A stretch of DNA of 64,000 nucleotides from Platynereis dumerilii (Eukaryota > Annelida > Polychaeta > Phyllodocida > Nereididae), in assembly GCA_026936325.1 (NCBI GenBank), contig JAPTHN010000014.1, positions 24,783,348 through 24,847,347 on the forward strand, in the 5' to 3' direction. Position numbers and translations under genes: made by a program. A model generated the notes under the pieces. That model searched no databases. It saw nothing but the letters and a program-made list of their open reading frames with translations, and was not told the DNA's origin. The first letter of the stretch is position 1. Every line of letters begins with the position of its first letter. Shown piece by piece: positions 12,633 through 23,290 of this stretch.

Positions 12633-12710
12633 GAGTGCATCAGCATGAGTGAGTACAGAGGACTCAGGATATCTTTACGAGTGGGAATACATCTCAAAAT
12701 ACCACCATAA
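12569..12710. repeat. Inverted duplication (hairpin) at the LINE 5' junction
   Basis: Plus-strand 12651-12710 ('acagaggactcaggatatct' to 'tctcaaaataccaccat') repeats in reverse complement the coding sequence at 12569-12628, with a loop of about 22 bases. The arms differ by a few bases, including the short stretch after 'gatatct'. It copies codons near the truncated start of the LINE frame (residues about 2-20) and marks the 5' boundary of the insertion. Confidence 0.8.
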
Positions 12711-12712
12711 AA

Positions 12713-13040
12713 CCATTTGGTCTTATCTATACCCCATTATGTAACTCCAAAGAAAGCTGAACTTCATTCAGGTGAGCTATACTCAATAGCTGCATCAGCC
12801 AATCAGAGCACAGATAGTAGCTGAACTGATGATGTCACAATGTTGTGATATCACAATGGCCATGACGTCACAATGGCAAACAAAGCAACGACATCATCAA
12901 CAATGATCAAACCATTGAGTATACATCAAACCATTGAGTATACAACGCAATACCAAATGGGATATATCCACTGCTTTTTCATGTGGTATTGTAAACATTA
13001 TGGGGCATAATATAATTCCAATTGGGGTTTTTGAAATACC
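12713..13040. other. Non-coding with short direct repeats
   Basis: Includes several 'gtcacaatg'/'atcacaatg' repeats (12834-12873) and a 19-base direct repeat, 'catcaaaccattgagtata' type, twice between 12904 and 12941. No gene recognised. Confidence 0.5.
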
Positions 13041-13044
13041 TTCA

Positions 13045-13162
13045 GTCGCATTGTCGTGAATGCAGCTAGTATTTTGGAAAACTAATTTTCTATGCAAAAA
13101 TTCACTTGACATTTCAAAAAACCAGTTGTGTTCTAAGTTTGTCCTAATTTATTTAGAGTGTA
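13045..13162 (-). repeat. Decayed MITE fragment (CACTCTAAAAAA family)
   Basis: Ends in 'tttatttagagtgta', which matches the right terminus of the complete copy at 40077-40293. Internal 'aaaaaaccag' and 'tttgtccta' fit the same family. It lies directly before a B segment. Confidence 0.4.
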
Positions 13163-13164
13163 CC

Positions 13165-13430
13165 ATGAAGTCAGCAGAGAGGGCAAGGTGTCAGTTATCT
13201 TCTTAAACATTTGGCCATAATGGAAGACCTCCGTGACCCAAGGTCCTCAAGGTTAGTCAGTGGAAAAAGATTGTCAGTATACATTGGTGCTCGGGGAAGT
13301 TTATTGTTGTTTTATAGGAAAAGAAGACCTTGGCTAATAGAGAGAGGTTAAGAGGTGATTGGGAGAATGGTTGTAAAGGTATGATGTATGTTTCAAAGAG
13401 GAATAAGAATGCTTGGTATAGAAAGAAAAG
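13165..13430 (+). repeat. Family-B segment
   Basis: 'gcagagagggcaaggtgtca', 'gaccttggctaatagagag' and 'gaggtgattgggagaatgg' match 9235-9520 and 6838-7090 in the same order, with a small deletion in the middle. Confidence 0.65.
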
Positions 13431-14283
13431 TATCCCATACATCACAAGTAAGTGCCCTCCTCATTTGCTAATGCAAGGTCATTAGATTTATGAAAAATTC
13501 TGTAGTCTTGCATAACTCTGTGTGTCACTTAAAATAAAAACTACTAATTCTCAAAAATACTTAGGAAATATTGAATGTGAAGAAGAGTTACCATGATTAT
13601 AGATGAATATGATGCATAATATATTTTAACTGATCACTTTTAAGAGTATGCCAAGGAATTGTGGCCCGCACCAAATTAAATACAGCCAGTAGAATATAAG
13701 GCATTTCAGAACCACTATACGTGTACATGTATATAAGGAAAAACACCTCAATTCACAGTCTTTCCATGATGGCTTTATTTGTAATATAAAAAATCTGGGA
13801 TAATATATATGTGCCTTAGGGATCATTTTACGCTTTCTGCATAAGAAAATAGTTATTGCTTAATTTGCCATTTATTCTTTTCTCTCTTTTTTTGCTGAAG
13901 GCAACCTTCAGAAAACAATCAAGATGCAGATTGACAATTATGGCAATTTCTCTGCTGAAATGTCTTTCCTCATATTGATATTATCTGCAATCACCATTAG
14001 TGCCTTGATACTGTGAAATGAGCCATGCATAATAAGACTTCTTATTCATGACCAGACTTTCCTTATATATGACCCCTTCCCCTTTCACCAAGTACTATTT
14101 CTAGTGATTTTTGCACACTGAGATAACATCCCCAAAAGGGAGGTATATTTTTATCCAAATATGACATATCCACGCATGCTCCAGAGCGCAGGTACAGGCT
14201 TTAAGGACGCGTGGATGTGCAAGATTTGACACATACACGCGCGTGGATGTGTCATTACGCGCACGGGTGAAGAGTTAGGATGC

Positions 14284-14385
14284 GAGTACATGCTTTACAG
14301 CGCATGAGTGGACATGCTTTACAGCGCATGAGTGGACATGCCATACAGCGCATGAGTGGACATGCTTTACAGCGCACATCCCAAT
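14284..14385 (+). repeat. 24-bp minisatellite (four copies)
   Basis: Units read 'catgctttacagcgcatgag' plus 'tgga', with one copy changed to 'catgccatacagcg'. It lies within the 14140-14986 element and repeats part of its terminal word, with 'gtggacatg' close to the inverse of the terminal 'catatccac'. Confidence 0.8.
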
Positions 14386-14398
14386 TGGTGAGAAGAGG

Positions 14399-14683
14399 CA
14401 GTGGCGTAGCTAGGGTCTGATCCACATTTTTTTAATCATTTCTTGTGATATGAAACTGTTGACAACTTGTCACTTATTTTTGGCAATATAGAATACTGGA
14501 GATGTAGGCCTAGATTAAAATTTTTCTATTTTTTGATTTTCAATTCTTGATTGACACATGCTTCTGTATTTGATATTTCTGTTTGTCATTATAAATTATT
14601 TATTAATTATTAGAACTTAGATGAACTTAGATGAACAGTTCCATCCTAAGACCCCTCCTCTGCCTTCCATGGCTACACCACTG
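14399..14683. mobile_element. Nested small inverted-repeat element (CAGTGGCGTAGC ends)
   Basis: Starts 'cagtggcgtagctaggg' and ends 'ccatggctacaccactg', which are inverted versions of each other with a few mismatches. It is 285 bp, AT-rich inside and non-coding. CAGTGGCG-type ends are common among hAT-like non-autonomous elements, but I cannot find a clear target duplication, so the superfamily stays open. It sits between the two minisatellites of the host element. Confidence 0.55.
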
Positions 14684-14707
14684 CCGGAGGGGCTCCTTTG
14701 TTCTGAT

Positions 14708-14868
14708 AGATAAACTGCGCTGGATGGCATGTCCAAGCTTGCGCTGGATGGCATGTCCACGCCTGGGCTGGATGGCATGTCCAAGGGTGAGCTGGATGGC
14801 ATACCCACGATCGCACATACACGCGTGCGCGTGGATGCAGGTCCACGCATGCGCTGGATGACATGTCC
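14708..14868 (+). repeat. 24-bp minisatellite (six to seven copies)
   Basis: Units of the form 'gctggatggcatgtccaagc' plus four variable bases. The third and fourth bases of the ending vary, giving acgcctgg, agggtgag and acgatcgc. Cys/His-rich or Trp-rich open frames across this stretch on both strands follow from the 24-bp period (eight codons) and are not genes. Confidence 0.8.
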
Positions 14869-15129
14869 ACAGGTGTTCGTGAACACACATACACGCATAC
14901 TGATGCGCGCAATTACATGTACACGCGCGTGTATGTGCGCTCACTACCATGCGTGGATGTGTCATATTGTGATAAAAATATATATGCAAAAGGATGCTTC
15001 ATAACATACATTTAGGTGATGTGTTGATGTCGAAATGTTTCTGAGCAGAATTGACATCAAGTTTGTGCTTACTCCTTCTGCACTTATAAAATCCACGTGC
15101 CATCAAAATGCCAACATTGAAATGTTTCA

Positions 15130-15585
15130 TTTATGTCTAGATGATGAAGCATATTTCATACAGGAAACAACTGGTAAATACCTGTTTCAGTAAAACTAGA
15201 AAAAAAAAATCACAACGTTTTGCTTTCACATTTTGATAATTAAAAACTCTATACATTTAATCCTAATTTATTGTTTGCAAAAGAAAAAACCAGTCAGGAC
15301 AACATTTAATATTCATAATGAATGTGCAAATATATTTGATGATACTTAATCCAATCTATAAATTAACAGCTTATATCCCAATTACCATTTTGTTTCGAAA
15401 CAATATAAATGATCTGCTTGGAATAATTCAGATCATTATTATATAATGTTATTTATATACCCCTCATTTCAGTTAACTGCTGCCCCCAGGGGTGTAACAA
15501 TGAAATGAAAACCTATTTTTGAGAGCTTCTACATCAAATTTGTTGAATATAGAAGCTCTCCCGTCTCAGCTCCCTGGTGGAGTAT
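15130..15585. other. Non-coding, nothing recognised
   Basis: AT-rich sequence with no notable open frame and no repeat I can place. Confidence 0.5.
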
Positions 15586-15589
15586 ACAG

Positions 15590-15745
15590 CAAGGAACTTG
15601 GATGTGGTTCGGATGAGGCGTTAAATTGGTGACCTCTTTTATTAGTATCTGAGCTGGGCAAGTAAAAGATCCCTCACAAGGGGTAAATTTTTAACATGTT
15701 GAGGACTCCCGCTCTCTCTCCCATCTCGTCTTGTTGTATATACAT
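15590..15745 (+). repeat. SINE S1 body fragment
   Basis: Contains 'gagctgggcaagtaaaagat', 'ccctcacaaggggtaaattt' and 'aacatgttgaggactcccgc' followed by 'tctctctcccatctcgtc'. This is the reverse complement of the minus-strand copy at 3866-4035. The tail and tRNA-like head are missing. Confidence 0.6.
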
Positions 15746-15829
15746 ATTACACATTATTACATCAGTGAACAGCTCACACCTCTGCATTGGTCTCAAGAGC
15801 GAACAATAACTATCTAACTAATTGAATAT

Positions 15830-18800
15830 GTTATTTCTTCACCACATGGAAAACAATGCGTAGATCGCGCACCAAAAATTGCATATGAGATATGCACTGT
15901 GAAAAACCGGTCAAGCCTCTGATATGAGTGCACATGCAGACTTCATAATAGTCCCAGATATCCAAACATATTAGAGCGGCTGGATGAGTACAAATATGTT
16001 TGGATTTCTTTTGGGATGTCCAACTCAATCTGTGTATGATAACATATCCTTGTCGGCTTTCACAGGTTCTAGATTTTTCACTAATGCACTTCATCCAAAA
16101 TTTCTGAAGATGATATTTATACGCAGTTAGATGTGAGGACTTTATATGACTTAACAGTACATGGAGCGATCAAGATAAAATACCAGAAGGCACAATTTTT
16201 CAACAGTATATGATACTGATCCCAGAGCATCCTTGCTTCCATGAGCAGTTTGGTTGAGAATGTTTAGCATTGACCCAATGGCAAGACATTACCCATTTTA
16301 CTGGCTTACAGGTGGTACTGTATGACATAAATGAAGATATGAAATCCTATACCATGGAATAAAAAAAAGAAATGTTTTAGAATGCATGCCAACGATTCAG
16401 TAGTACTTGAATCTCTAAGACCCCTAAATTTGAAACTTGTGTTAAAGTCGCTATGCAATTTTGTGGCTTACCGACAGGAAGTGTCTTTGACAATTTATCT
16501 AAAAGCAGTATCTAATCATAATAATAGCCATAGCAGGAATCTCATCTCACTCATAAGGCTTTTTCCTCTCAACCCATAAGACCTTAAATTACACTCCTAA
16601 ACCTGTCAATTCATCTGAAGTTCCCGATAGGGCAACTTTTACCTATCAACATTCATTAATTCCACAGTAACTCAAATTTTTCTTGGGAATTTGCCAAAAA
16701 AACACGGGTTTTCACATAAATATATCCCACCTGTACATTTATCTGCCACAACAAGGCCTGTAATGCATTTAATATTAAATGCCATTGAATTCAGCATCTT
16801 TTGATATGCAGACTGACATTCTATGGCCAATATAACTACCCAGTTACCAGATATTCCTATTGGGAGTTTGACAAAAACCACATTTCCCACATTCAAATCT
16901 GGAAGCTATATATTTCCCTGCCAAATCAAGGCCAGTAATGCATATCACTAAATTCCGCATCTTTTCCCACACTGATTGCACTTCTATGTCCAATATAACT
17001 ACCCATTTTCCAGAAATTAAGTTGCGTTACGAATTTACAAAAAATCATATTTTCCAACAACTCCAGTCTCTTATCAGTGTTTGCAGTGCAGTACATCCCG
17101 CTGTAGTGCTTCCAAACAATCCACATAACTTTGTCCAACTGAAAGCTGACTGGAACCTGCAAATAGCAAATAGGAGCTGCATGGCTTCCCATTACTCTAA
17201 CCTGGGAAGAATCGGGAACTTGGCACATTTTTGAAAATGACGAACCCCAACGGGTGCACAGCTAGTGTATATATTAGTCTCCTTAAAAATATCTCATAAA
17301 GAACACGTTGACTGAGTGGGTGGCTTGAAAAAAATTCAGTCCAGTGCTCAAGGCACCAGGAAAAAAGCAAACAATAAATCCTTGAAGTAAGTAGCTGGCT
17401 TTTCAAAGAGTTGTTGGGTAGAAATTTGCCTCAAGATTCTTAAGGTTGGGGGTGGCCGCAAAACACTCTTGGGTCAGAATTTATAAATTGCTGCTGAAAG
17501 GCTTCATTTATCGTACCTGCTTGCCAGTGCCGGATGTTTTATGGACAAAAGGTTATGATCAAAGCAAAAAAAATCCAATTTATTACCATTATCATATTAG
17601 CAATACAATTATAGTTTTTCGCCATTAATCCTCTGATTGTGAAAAAATAGTTGGATGCATATTGGGCAAAGCGACTTACCAATAAATTACAATAATCATA
17701 TCAGCCATAGGATTATATTTTTTCACCATTATTCATCTAAAAGTGACAAACTTGTTTTCTACATTGCCCAATAATCACTGTTTCAAACAGTGTTTTATTA
17801 TTTTGCGAGTCATTCTATATAAACATTTTCACAACACCTTTTTACAAAAATGTGCAAATAACAACAGAAATATACGTGTTAATCGGTGTATGCATTGTAA
17901 CTTAAACTATACTGACATTCATATTAACAAGCTCAATTCCTTAGAAATACAGAACATTGTTCCACCATTACAAGTACTTACAATGTTAAGTCTCTTGTCA
18001 AACATAGAGTCCAACATCCATTGGCAAGAAACATGTTCAAGGAGGAGCTGACCTAAGTCAAGTCTCTCTGGGATACAGTACAACCCAAAATAAAATAAGA
18101 AAATTTTCTGTCAGAAGTCCTCTGTTGGCTTATTTTGCCCTCTTTTCTCCTCTCCACCCCAAATCTCCCTACAAATCCATTTGACTCCTGACTACAACCT
18201 TAGCCCACATTAAGAACTCTATTTTAACAGCTACCAATGTAACTGCAAATAGCAGAGGTGCAAAATATCAAGTAAATCAAACACAGCGGGGGTGATTGAG
18301 TTTAAATTGGTGTCGTTTAAATGTGATTTAAATGTAATTTTAAAAGGTAGTTTCAAGTAGGTAAAAGTAGGAAGGGATTCAGAGGTAGTCAAAAGGTGTG
18401 AAAGGGTAAAGTAGTGGCTGATTCTTCCTTCCTGTTGGGGTAATCATACTTTATTTTGATGTAGTGCTGTATGTGTCGATGCTGTAGATAATGCTGGATT
18501 TTAGTAAACACAATGTAAAATATACCGTCACTGTGATTATTCAAAGGAAACAGCCACATACCCATGCTATAAAATAGCATCCTTTATGTTCCAGAACTTC
18601 TACACAGTTTTAACAAAGTTTCTCAGAACTTCAGCCACAAGTGCAAAGTGATGATAAGGACCTTGTCATAACAAATGCTAAGTAAACAATCTCTTAGCAA
18701 CACTTCACTTTAAGAGCCTGAAGTGAGCTCAAAACAAAATTACTTCCTGGAGGACTTGCTACTTTGCTTAAAAGATTGTCTGTTTGCTTTTTCTTGGAAC

Positions 18801-18900
18801 ATTGAAGTATCAATTTAAGGGCTACTTTTTTGTGAGATGAAATTTCGCACTTGCAATGCGTGCATTTCTCCATGTTCGAAAACTGCTATTTTAATCTAGC
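15830..18900 (+). repeat. Old family-U copy (copy 0)
   Basis: Co-linear, with many substitutions, with 21300-23580 and 30950-33110. Landmarks are 'ggtcaagcctctgatatgag' (15907), 'ggcaagacattaccc' (16280), 'agcaaacaataaatccttga' (17367), 'acagaacattgttccaccat' (17949) and 'cagccacaagtgcaaagtga' (18631). It holds extra sequence absent from the others, such as 16640-17060. No frame is kept open across the copies. Confidence 0.65.
16680..17060 (+). repeat. Two diverged direct repeats of about 175 bp
   Basis: 'caaggcctgtaatgcattta' (16752) recurs as 'caaggccagtaatgcatatc' (16927). 'ggccaatataactacccagt' recurs as 'gtccaatataactacccatt' about 165 bases on. 'caaaaaccacattt' recurs as 'caaaaaatcatatttt'. 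The 98-100-codon frames on both strands here are mirror products of the repeat and have no motif. Confidence 0.6.
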
Positions 18901-18904
18901 TTTA

Positions 18905-19199
18905 AATCCCAATATTGCTGATTATCACCTGTAAAAATCAATATGGCAACTATGAGATGTTCTCTACAAAACTGTATGGCATTGTAATTAACTCATTGTC
19001 TGCCAGGAAATGTGTCGTCAATGATGCACAGTACACCTAGCATAAAATGGATCAACATACTGATCATGGGGCACGTTACAAGTCTCAGGAGGAGAAACAC
19101 ATCAATATCCATAACATGTAAGTGAAATCTAGTTATTTGTTCTGCAGAACATTTATTTTTTTAGAGACCCACATTATTGTCCTGGAATAAGTTTAAAGG
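18905..19199. other. Non-coding, nothing recognised
   Basis: No repeat or gene seen between old family-U copy 0 and the element at 19202. Confidence 0.45.
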
Positions 19200-19201
19200 T
19201 A

Positions 19202-20091
19202 GGGGAGACCGGGGTTAGTTGAATCGCGGGGTTAGTTGAATCTTGGCCTAAAATCAGCTTTATTTTAAATTTTTGGCCAAACTGGTACTTTTGGTAGATA
19301 CCCTGTTTATTGGCACATGTTATCATACCTTTATTCATTCAAAATTTCAAAATGATAATTCTGTAGGCAAGAAAGTTTGTTTTTTGGGTGCTCTAGTAAC
19401 TTGTTTGCTCAGTCTTCGAGGGGGGTTATTGTATAGCTATGATTTTAATCCAGGTGAACTAACCTTATTTCTAAATACGCAAATCCATGCCTAATCCACA
19501 CCCAGAAGCTTTTTGTTATATGACTTAGATAAGACTGAAAAATAAGACAATATTGTGTTCCAGGTGTGATGGGGTTAGTTGAATCATGCATGGTTGAGTT
19601 GGCCGTAACATAGATTTCAAGTGTTCAAATTGCCTTGCAAGTCATTGTTAGTTGGAGTTACTGCAGTTTAGAACTACTACAGTGCATGTTTGCATTCCTG
19701 AAAGGGAAATACGGAAAAACCAGCTATTTTGCCAAAAATAGACAAAAAATTTAGTAAATTACAGTATACAATTTATTTTCAAATGAGTGTTGTACTGAAG
19801 CTGGTGGTCATCATAGGGATATCACTCATGCAAAGGAAACCCCTTTTATAAGAAGTTGTCTCCAAATTTTTATGGCGCTTCAACTAACCCCGGGGTTAGT
19901 TGAATCAAATTTTTTTCTGGAAGTTTGTGTCTGTGACACAAATTTCAAGAATCATTTACAATATCTGTTGGGCTGATAATTGAGTTAAACACGCTCACTA
20001 TCATACGCTTAAATTTGGTGTGAATATCTTGTACCGTTTGCTCTCCAGAGCAAAAATTAAAATGAGTGTGCCAACTAACCCCGGTCTCCCC
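19202..20091. mobile_element. TA-flanked element with GGGGAGACCGGGGTTAGTTG ends (E1)
   Basis: The left end GGGGAGACCGGGGTTAGTTG is matched perfectly in inverse by the right end. Both are flanked by TA (19200-19201 and 20092-20093). The 15-mer GGGGTTAGTTGAATC occurs at the left end and again at about 19228 and 19571. Near 19881 it forms a back-to-back pair (CAACTAACCCC then GGGGTTAGTTG). There is no transposase frame; 890 bp, presumably non-autonomous. A TA target suits Tc1/mariner-like and some other superfamilies, which cannot be told apart here. Confidence 0.8.
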
Positions 20092-22387
20092 TAATAATAA
20101 CATGTTCTGGCAGTATCACCTGTCATTAAATGAAGTAGAATTTACAAACTTAATATTATAAACTTGGAGCTCACATGATGCTACATACCAAATTCAACTT
20201 ACTATCCTAAATCATATTTAATGCTCATATTCATTGTATCATCGAAGCTATTTAGAAGCATTTAACACAAGACAGAAAAAATGTAATTTGATTGAAGTTT
20301 GTGTACAAATAATGTATATTCACCCAACTTTGATGAGATACAAAGAGACTCAACTGAACATATGTGTTGCTATCTATTCCTAGGGTCATACATTGTTTGT
20401 TTTTTTTTGCCCTCTTTGAAGTAAAGCTGGGACCATGCAGTGATCAATGACGATATTCCGTTTTCTCAACCCTTTTTAAAAGGCTTGGGAATATGCGTTA
20501 TAATATGAAGATCTGCAACGTACTTTTACATCTGATACAATTTTCAACAAAGAAGTGCGTACAATCTAAGAAAGCTCTCTTTCTCTCAGAAATGCATTTG
20601 TTGCGTCTCTCGCTGTCAAGAATGTTGTGAAGTAGTATTCTGATACCAATATTAGATGCCTATCATTGGTGTGCGAAGAGAATTGGACAATGCCTGTTAT
20701 CAGATCCCAGGGTATATGAAAAATGTGATATATATGAAATATGAAAGGGAAATCCTAAAGAGGAGAGAGGAGAAAGGAATGTGTATAAGATACTACATAA
20801 TTTGAAGTCTTCACATTTAAATTTCTTGTTCCTCTAAATCCTCAAACTATACACTTTTAAACATCTTCCTTCCCATTTAGAGATTCTGCTTTCCATACAG
20901 ACATATACAGTGTAACAAGATACTAATGTGTTTCTTATTCCATTCTTTTTCAATGCATATATTACATATATTGTCATAATGCAAACTTGTGCAATCAGAG
21001 ACTCCATAAGTTAAAAAAACAAAGTTTAATTGGCCACCCCTTTGCCAATTTCTTAGTGTTTCCAAGAATATGCAGAGATTCTATTCATACTTCTTATTCA
21101 AGATGAAGATCTTAACTCCCTCTAAGTCAGTCAACAAAATAAATCCATTGCACTAACCTGTTAGAAAACAGAAAGTCAAAATAAGATAATTAAAAAAATA
21201 TTTCATTACAACTAATTCAAATTAAACAATTGAGAGTTTTGTTTATTCAATACCACATGCAACACAACAAATAGATCTTGCCAAAATAAATCTTATATGA
21301 GATATGTAAAAGGAATATGCTTTACATCTGCTGCAAAAAACTGGTCAAGCCTTTGACAAGAGTGCACAGACAGACTTCATAACAGTCCCTGATGGCCAAG
21401 CATTAGAGCTGCTTGATGGGTGCAAATACGTTTGGATTTCTTTTGGGACATCTAGCTCAATCTTGGTGTATAATATCATATCCTAATCAACCTTCACAGG
21501 TTCAGGATTTTTTGCTTTTGCAATACATTTGAAGATGATACTTATAAGCAGTTAGATGTGATAGCTTCTTAAGACTTATAAAACAGTATACAGAGAGATC
21601 AAGGCTCCGTAAGAGGAGGCATAATATCGTAGCAGAATATAATACAGTATCATTTGTAAGTGAGTGAAACGGTGTTGTTTTGCCATTGAGTCAATGCATA
21701 ACATCTTCCACCAAACTGCCTGTAGAAGTATGAATTCTCATTTAATGAGTTGATAACACATTGGGTCATAATGGACAATATTTGTGCCACGTGGGATAAT
21801 TGTTCCGATCGCAAAACATTACCTGTTTCAATTGCTAACAGCCAGCACTGTATGACACAAATGAAGATATTATGTCCTAGCACATGGTATAAAAAAGCAA
21901 GATATTGTTTGAGAATTAAATTTGTGGCTTGTCATCGGTAACTACCATTTATGATTCATCTAAAAGCAGTATGCATGTATTATTCTCCTAAAAATTACTG
22001 TATATCAGATATTATATCTCATACATAACACACTGACTAAGTGGGAGGCTCTGAGAAGTAGTAAATTGTAGTCCATCGCCGAAGGCAACAAGAAAAAAGC
22101 AAACAATAAATCTTTGAAGTAAGTAGCGGGCCTTTCAGAAATTGATTCGGTTAGAAGTTTGCTTCAAGGCTCCTAAGGTGGAGAGTGGGCGAAAACACTC
22201 TCTGGTCAGCGTTTATAAATTGTGGCTGAAAGCCTTCATTTATTGTACCTGCTTGCCAGTGCCTGGTGTTTTATGGGCAAAAAGGTTTGATCATTTATCA
22301 TGGCATCTAAACATTAAATTACAATAATGGTATTGGCAAAAGGGCTACGGTGTTTCACCATTATTCCTCTAAAAGTGACAAAATTGT

Positions 22388-22580
22388 TATTGAAAAACCA
22401 ATTTTGTCCCGACATTTTTTATAGTGCACTTCCAAGGAATTGAGTTTGTAAATGTGAATGTCTGCACTAATTGATGATCGTAGTATCTACAGTAAAGTGA
22501 GTTTGCATTGAAATTTGGTTTTTCAAGAAACCATTTTGAGTCTATAAAACCAATTTTGTCTGAAATTTTTTAGAGTGTGG
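22388..22580 (-). mobile_element. Two MITE ends enclosing an inverted 78-bp segment
   Basis: Two stretches of the CACTCTAAAAAA family, 'accaattttgtcccgacatt' (22397) and 'accaattttgtctgaaattt' (22550), flank 22428-22505. The flanked part ('cacttccaaggaattgag' to 'ctacagtaaagtgag') is the reverse complement of 32228-32303 in unit 2. Copy 0 (17920-17950) has the orientation of unit 2, so unit 1 carries the derived, inverted state. Confidence 0.6.
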
Positions 22581-22778
22581 AGAACATTGTTCCACCATTA
22601 CAAGTACTTACATTGTTAAGTCTCTGGTCAAACATAGAGTCAAACATCCATTTGCACTCAAGTGGGGTGAAACATATTCAAGGAGGATCTGACCTATGTC
22701 CAGTCTCTCTGGAACATGTAGCTATTCTTTAGGTTCAGGTGAATGGTAGCCAAATCTAAAACTATGATAGATGACGTA

Positions 22779-22974
22779 AAACGGGGTAAAGTTGGCAATC
22801 TGGGGGAAAGTTGGCAACCTATTGCAACCCACTTGATGGTAGAAATGCCAACTTTCCTCACCGTCACAGCTGGAAAATTTGCCAAAGAAACCTGTGAAAG
22901 TGAAAAAAGTTGGCATTTCTTCCGTTAGGTAGGGTAAAACAACTTTCCCCCGATTGCCCACTTTACCCCATTTT
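22779..22974. mobile_element. Short TA-flanked element (E2)
   Basis: Left: AAACGGGGTAAAGTTGGCAA, then GGGGGAAAGTTG. The right end, reversed, is AAAATGGGGTAAAGTGGGCA, then GGGGGAAAGTTG, so the inverted repeats span about 35 bp with four or so mismatches. TA flanks lie at 22777-22778 and 22975-22976. The word AAAGTTGGCA also occurs inside at about 22848 (inverted) and 22906. 196 bp, no coding. The corresponding place in unit 2 lacks it. Confidence 0.75.
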
Positions 22975-22984
22975 TAACGGTATG

Positions 22985-23290
22985 GTCTTAATAAATCCCA
23001 GTTCTAAGCTCCCATAGGGGTTGTTGATTGATGAGATGGGAAAGAGAGTGGGAGTCCTCAATATGTTACATATTTTTCAAATGTGAGGAATCCATAACCT
23101 GCCCAGCAACGATAGTATTATGTAAGAGAGGTTGCCAATATTACGTCTCATCCATAAGACATCTCGCTGGGATTTTGCTCTTGAAGGTATACTGAAAATT
23201 GCTGTTTGTCCCACCGAGGATTTGAATGCATGCAGACTTTCAGCAGAGCAGGTCTGACCCGAACCTGTATAATTTGACCAAGGTAACATC
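22985..23290 (-). repeat. SINE S1 body fragment in unit 1
   Basis: 'gatgagatgggaaagagagt', 'gggagtcctcaatatgttac' and the following text match the body of S1 in minus orientation. From about 23120 onward the sequence matches 32645-32830 of unit 2 directly, while the part before it is inverted relative to unit 2. Confidence 0.55.

Larger units (their letters stand above)
10488..12712 (-). mobile_element. 5'-truncated LINE (non-LTR retrotransposon)
   Basis: A minus-strand non-LTR element. It has a partial reverse-transcriptase/C-terminal reading frame (11172-12632) and a 3' UTR of about 0.68 kb. Near its end is an AATAAA signal, seen as tttatt at 10504-10509 on the plus strand. The first half of the protein (endonuclease and RT fingers) is missing, the usual result of incomplete target-primed reverse transcription. 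The 5' junction carries a short inverted duplication of the element's own sequence (12651-12710). The end after the AATAAA, ATTATATATTATA, resembles that of a second LINE fragment at 58187. A (CATA)n run lies inside the 3' UTR at 10571-10587. The clade is not certain; the protein looks CR1/I-like rather than RTE- or R2-like. Confidence 0.85.
14140..14986. mobile_element. Inverted-repeat DNA element with 7-bp target duplication
   Basis: Flanked by CAAAAGG at 14133-14139 and 14987-14993. The ends are imperfect inverted repeats of about 50 bp: left 'tatatttttatccaaatatg' then 'acatatccacgcatg'; the right end, reversed, reads 'tatatttttatcacaatatg' then 'acacatccacgcatg'. There is no coding capacity, so it would be non-autonomous. 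A 7-8 bp target duplication fits hAT-like elements in general, but the termini are not ones I recognise. Inside are two 24-bp minisatellites and a smaller inverted-repeat element. The interior is rich in alternating purine-pyrimidine runs such as 'cacgcgcgtg'. Confidence 0.7.
13660..15128 (+). repeat. Duplicated segment, copy 2, split by an insertion
   Basis: Co-linear with 8125-8720. The match runs to about 14139, stops, and resumes at 14987. The two halves meet at the repeated heptamer CAAAAGG, where copy 1 has a single 'caaaatg'. The intervening 847 bases are an inserted element. Confidence 0.65.

Noticed and set aside
14617-15004. Five overlapping Cys/His- or Trp-rich frames
   Set aside because: They arise from the 24-bp minisatellite (eight codons per unit) being open in several frames on both strands.
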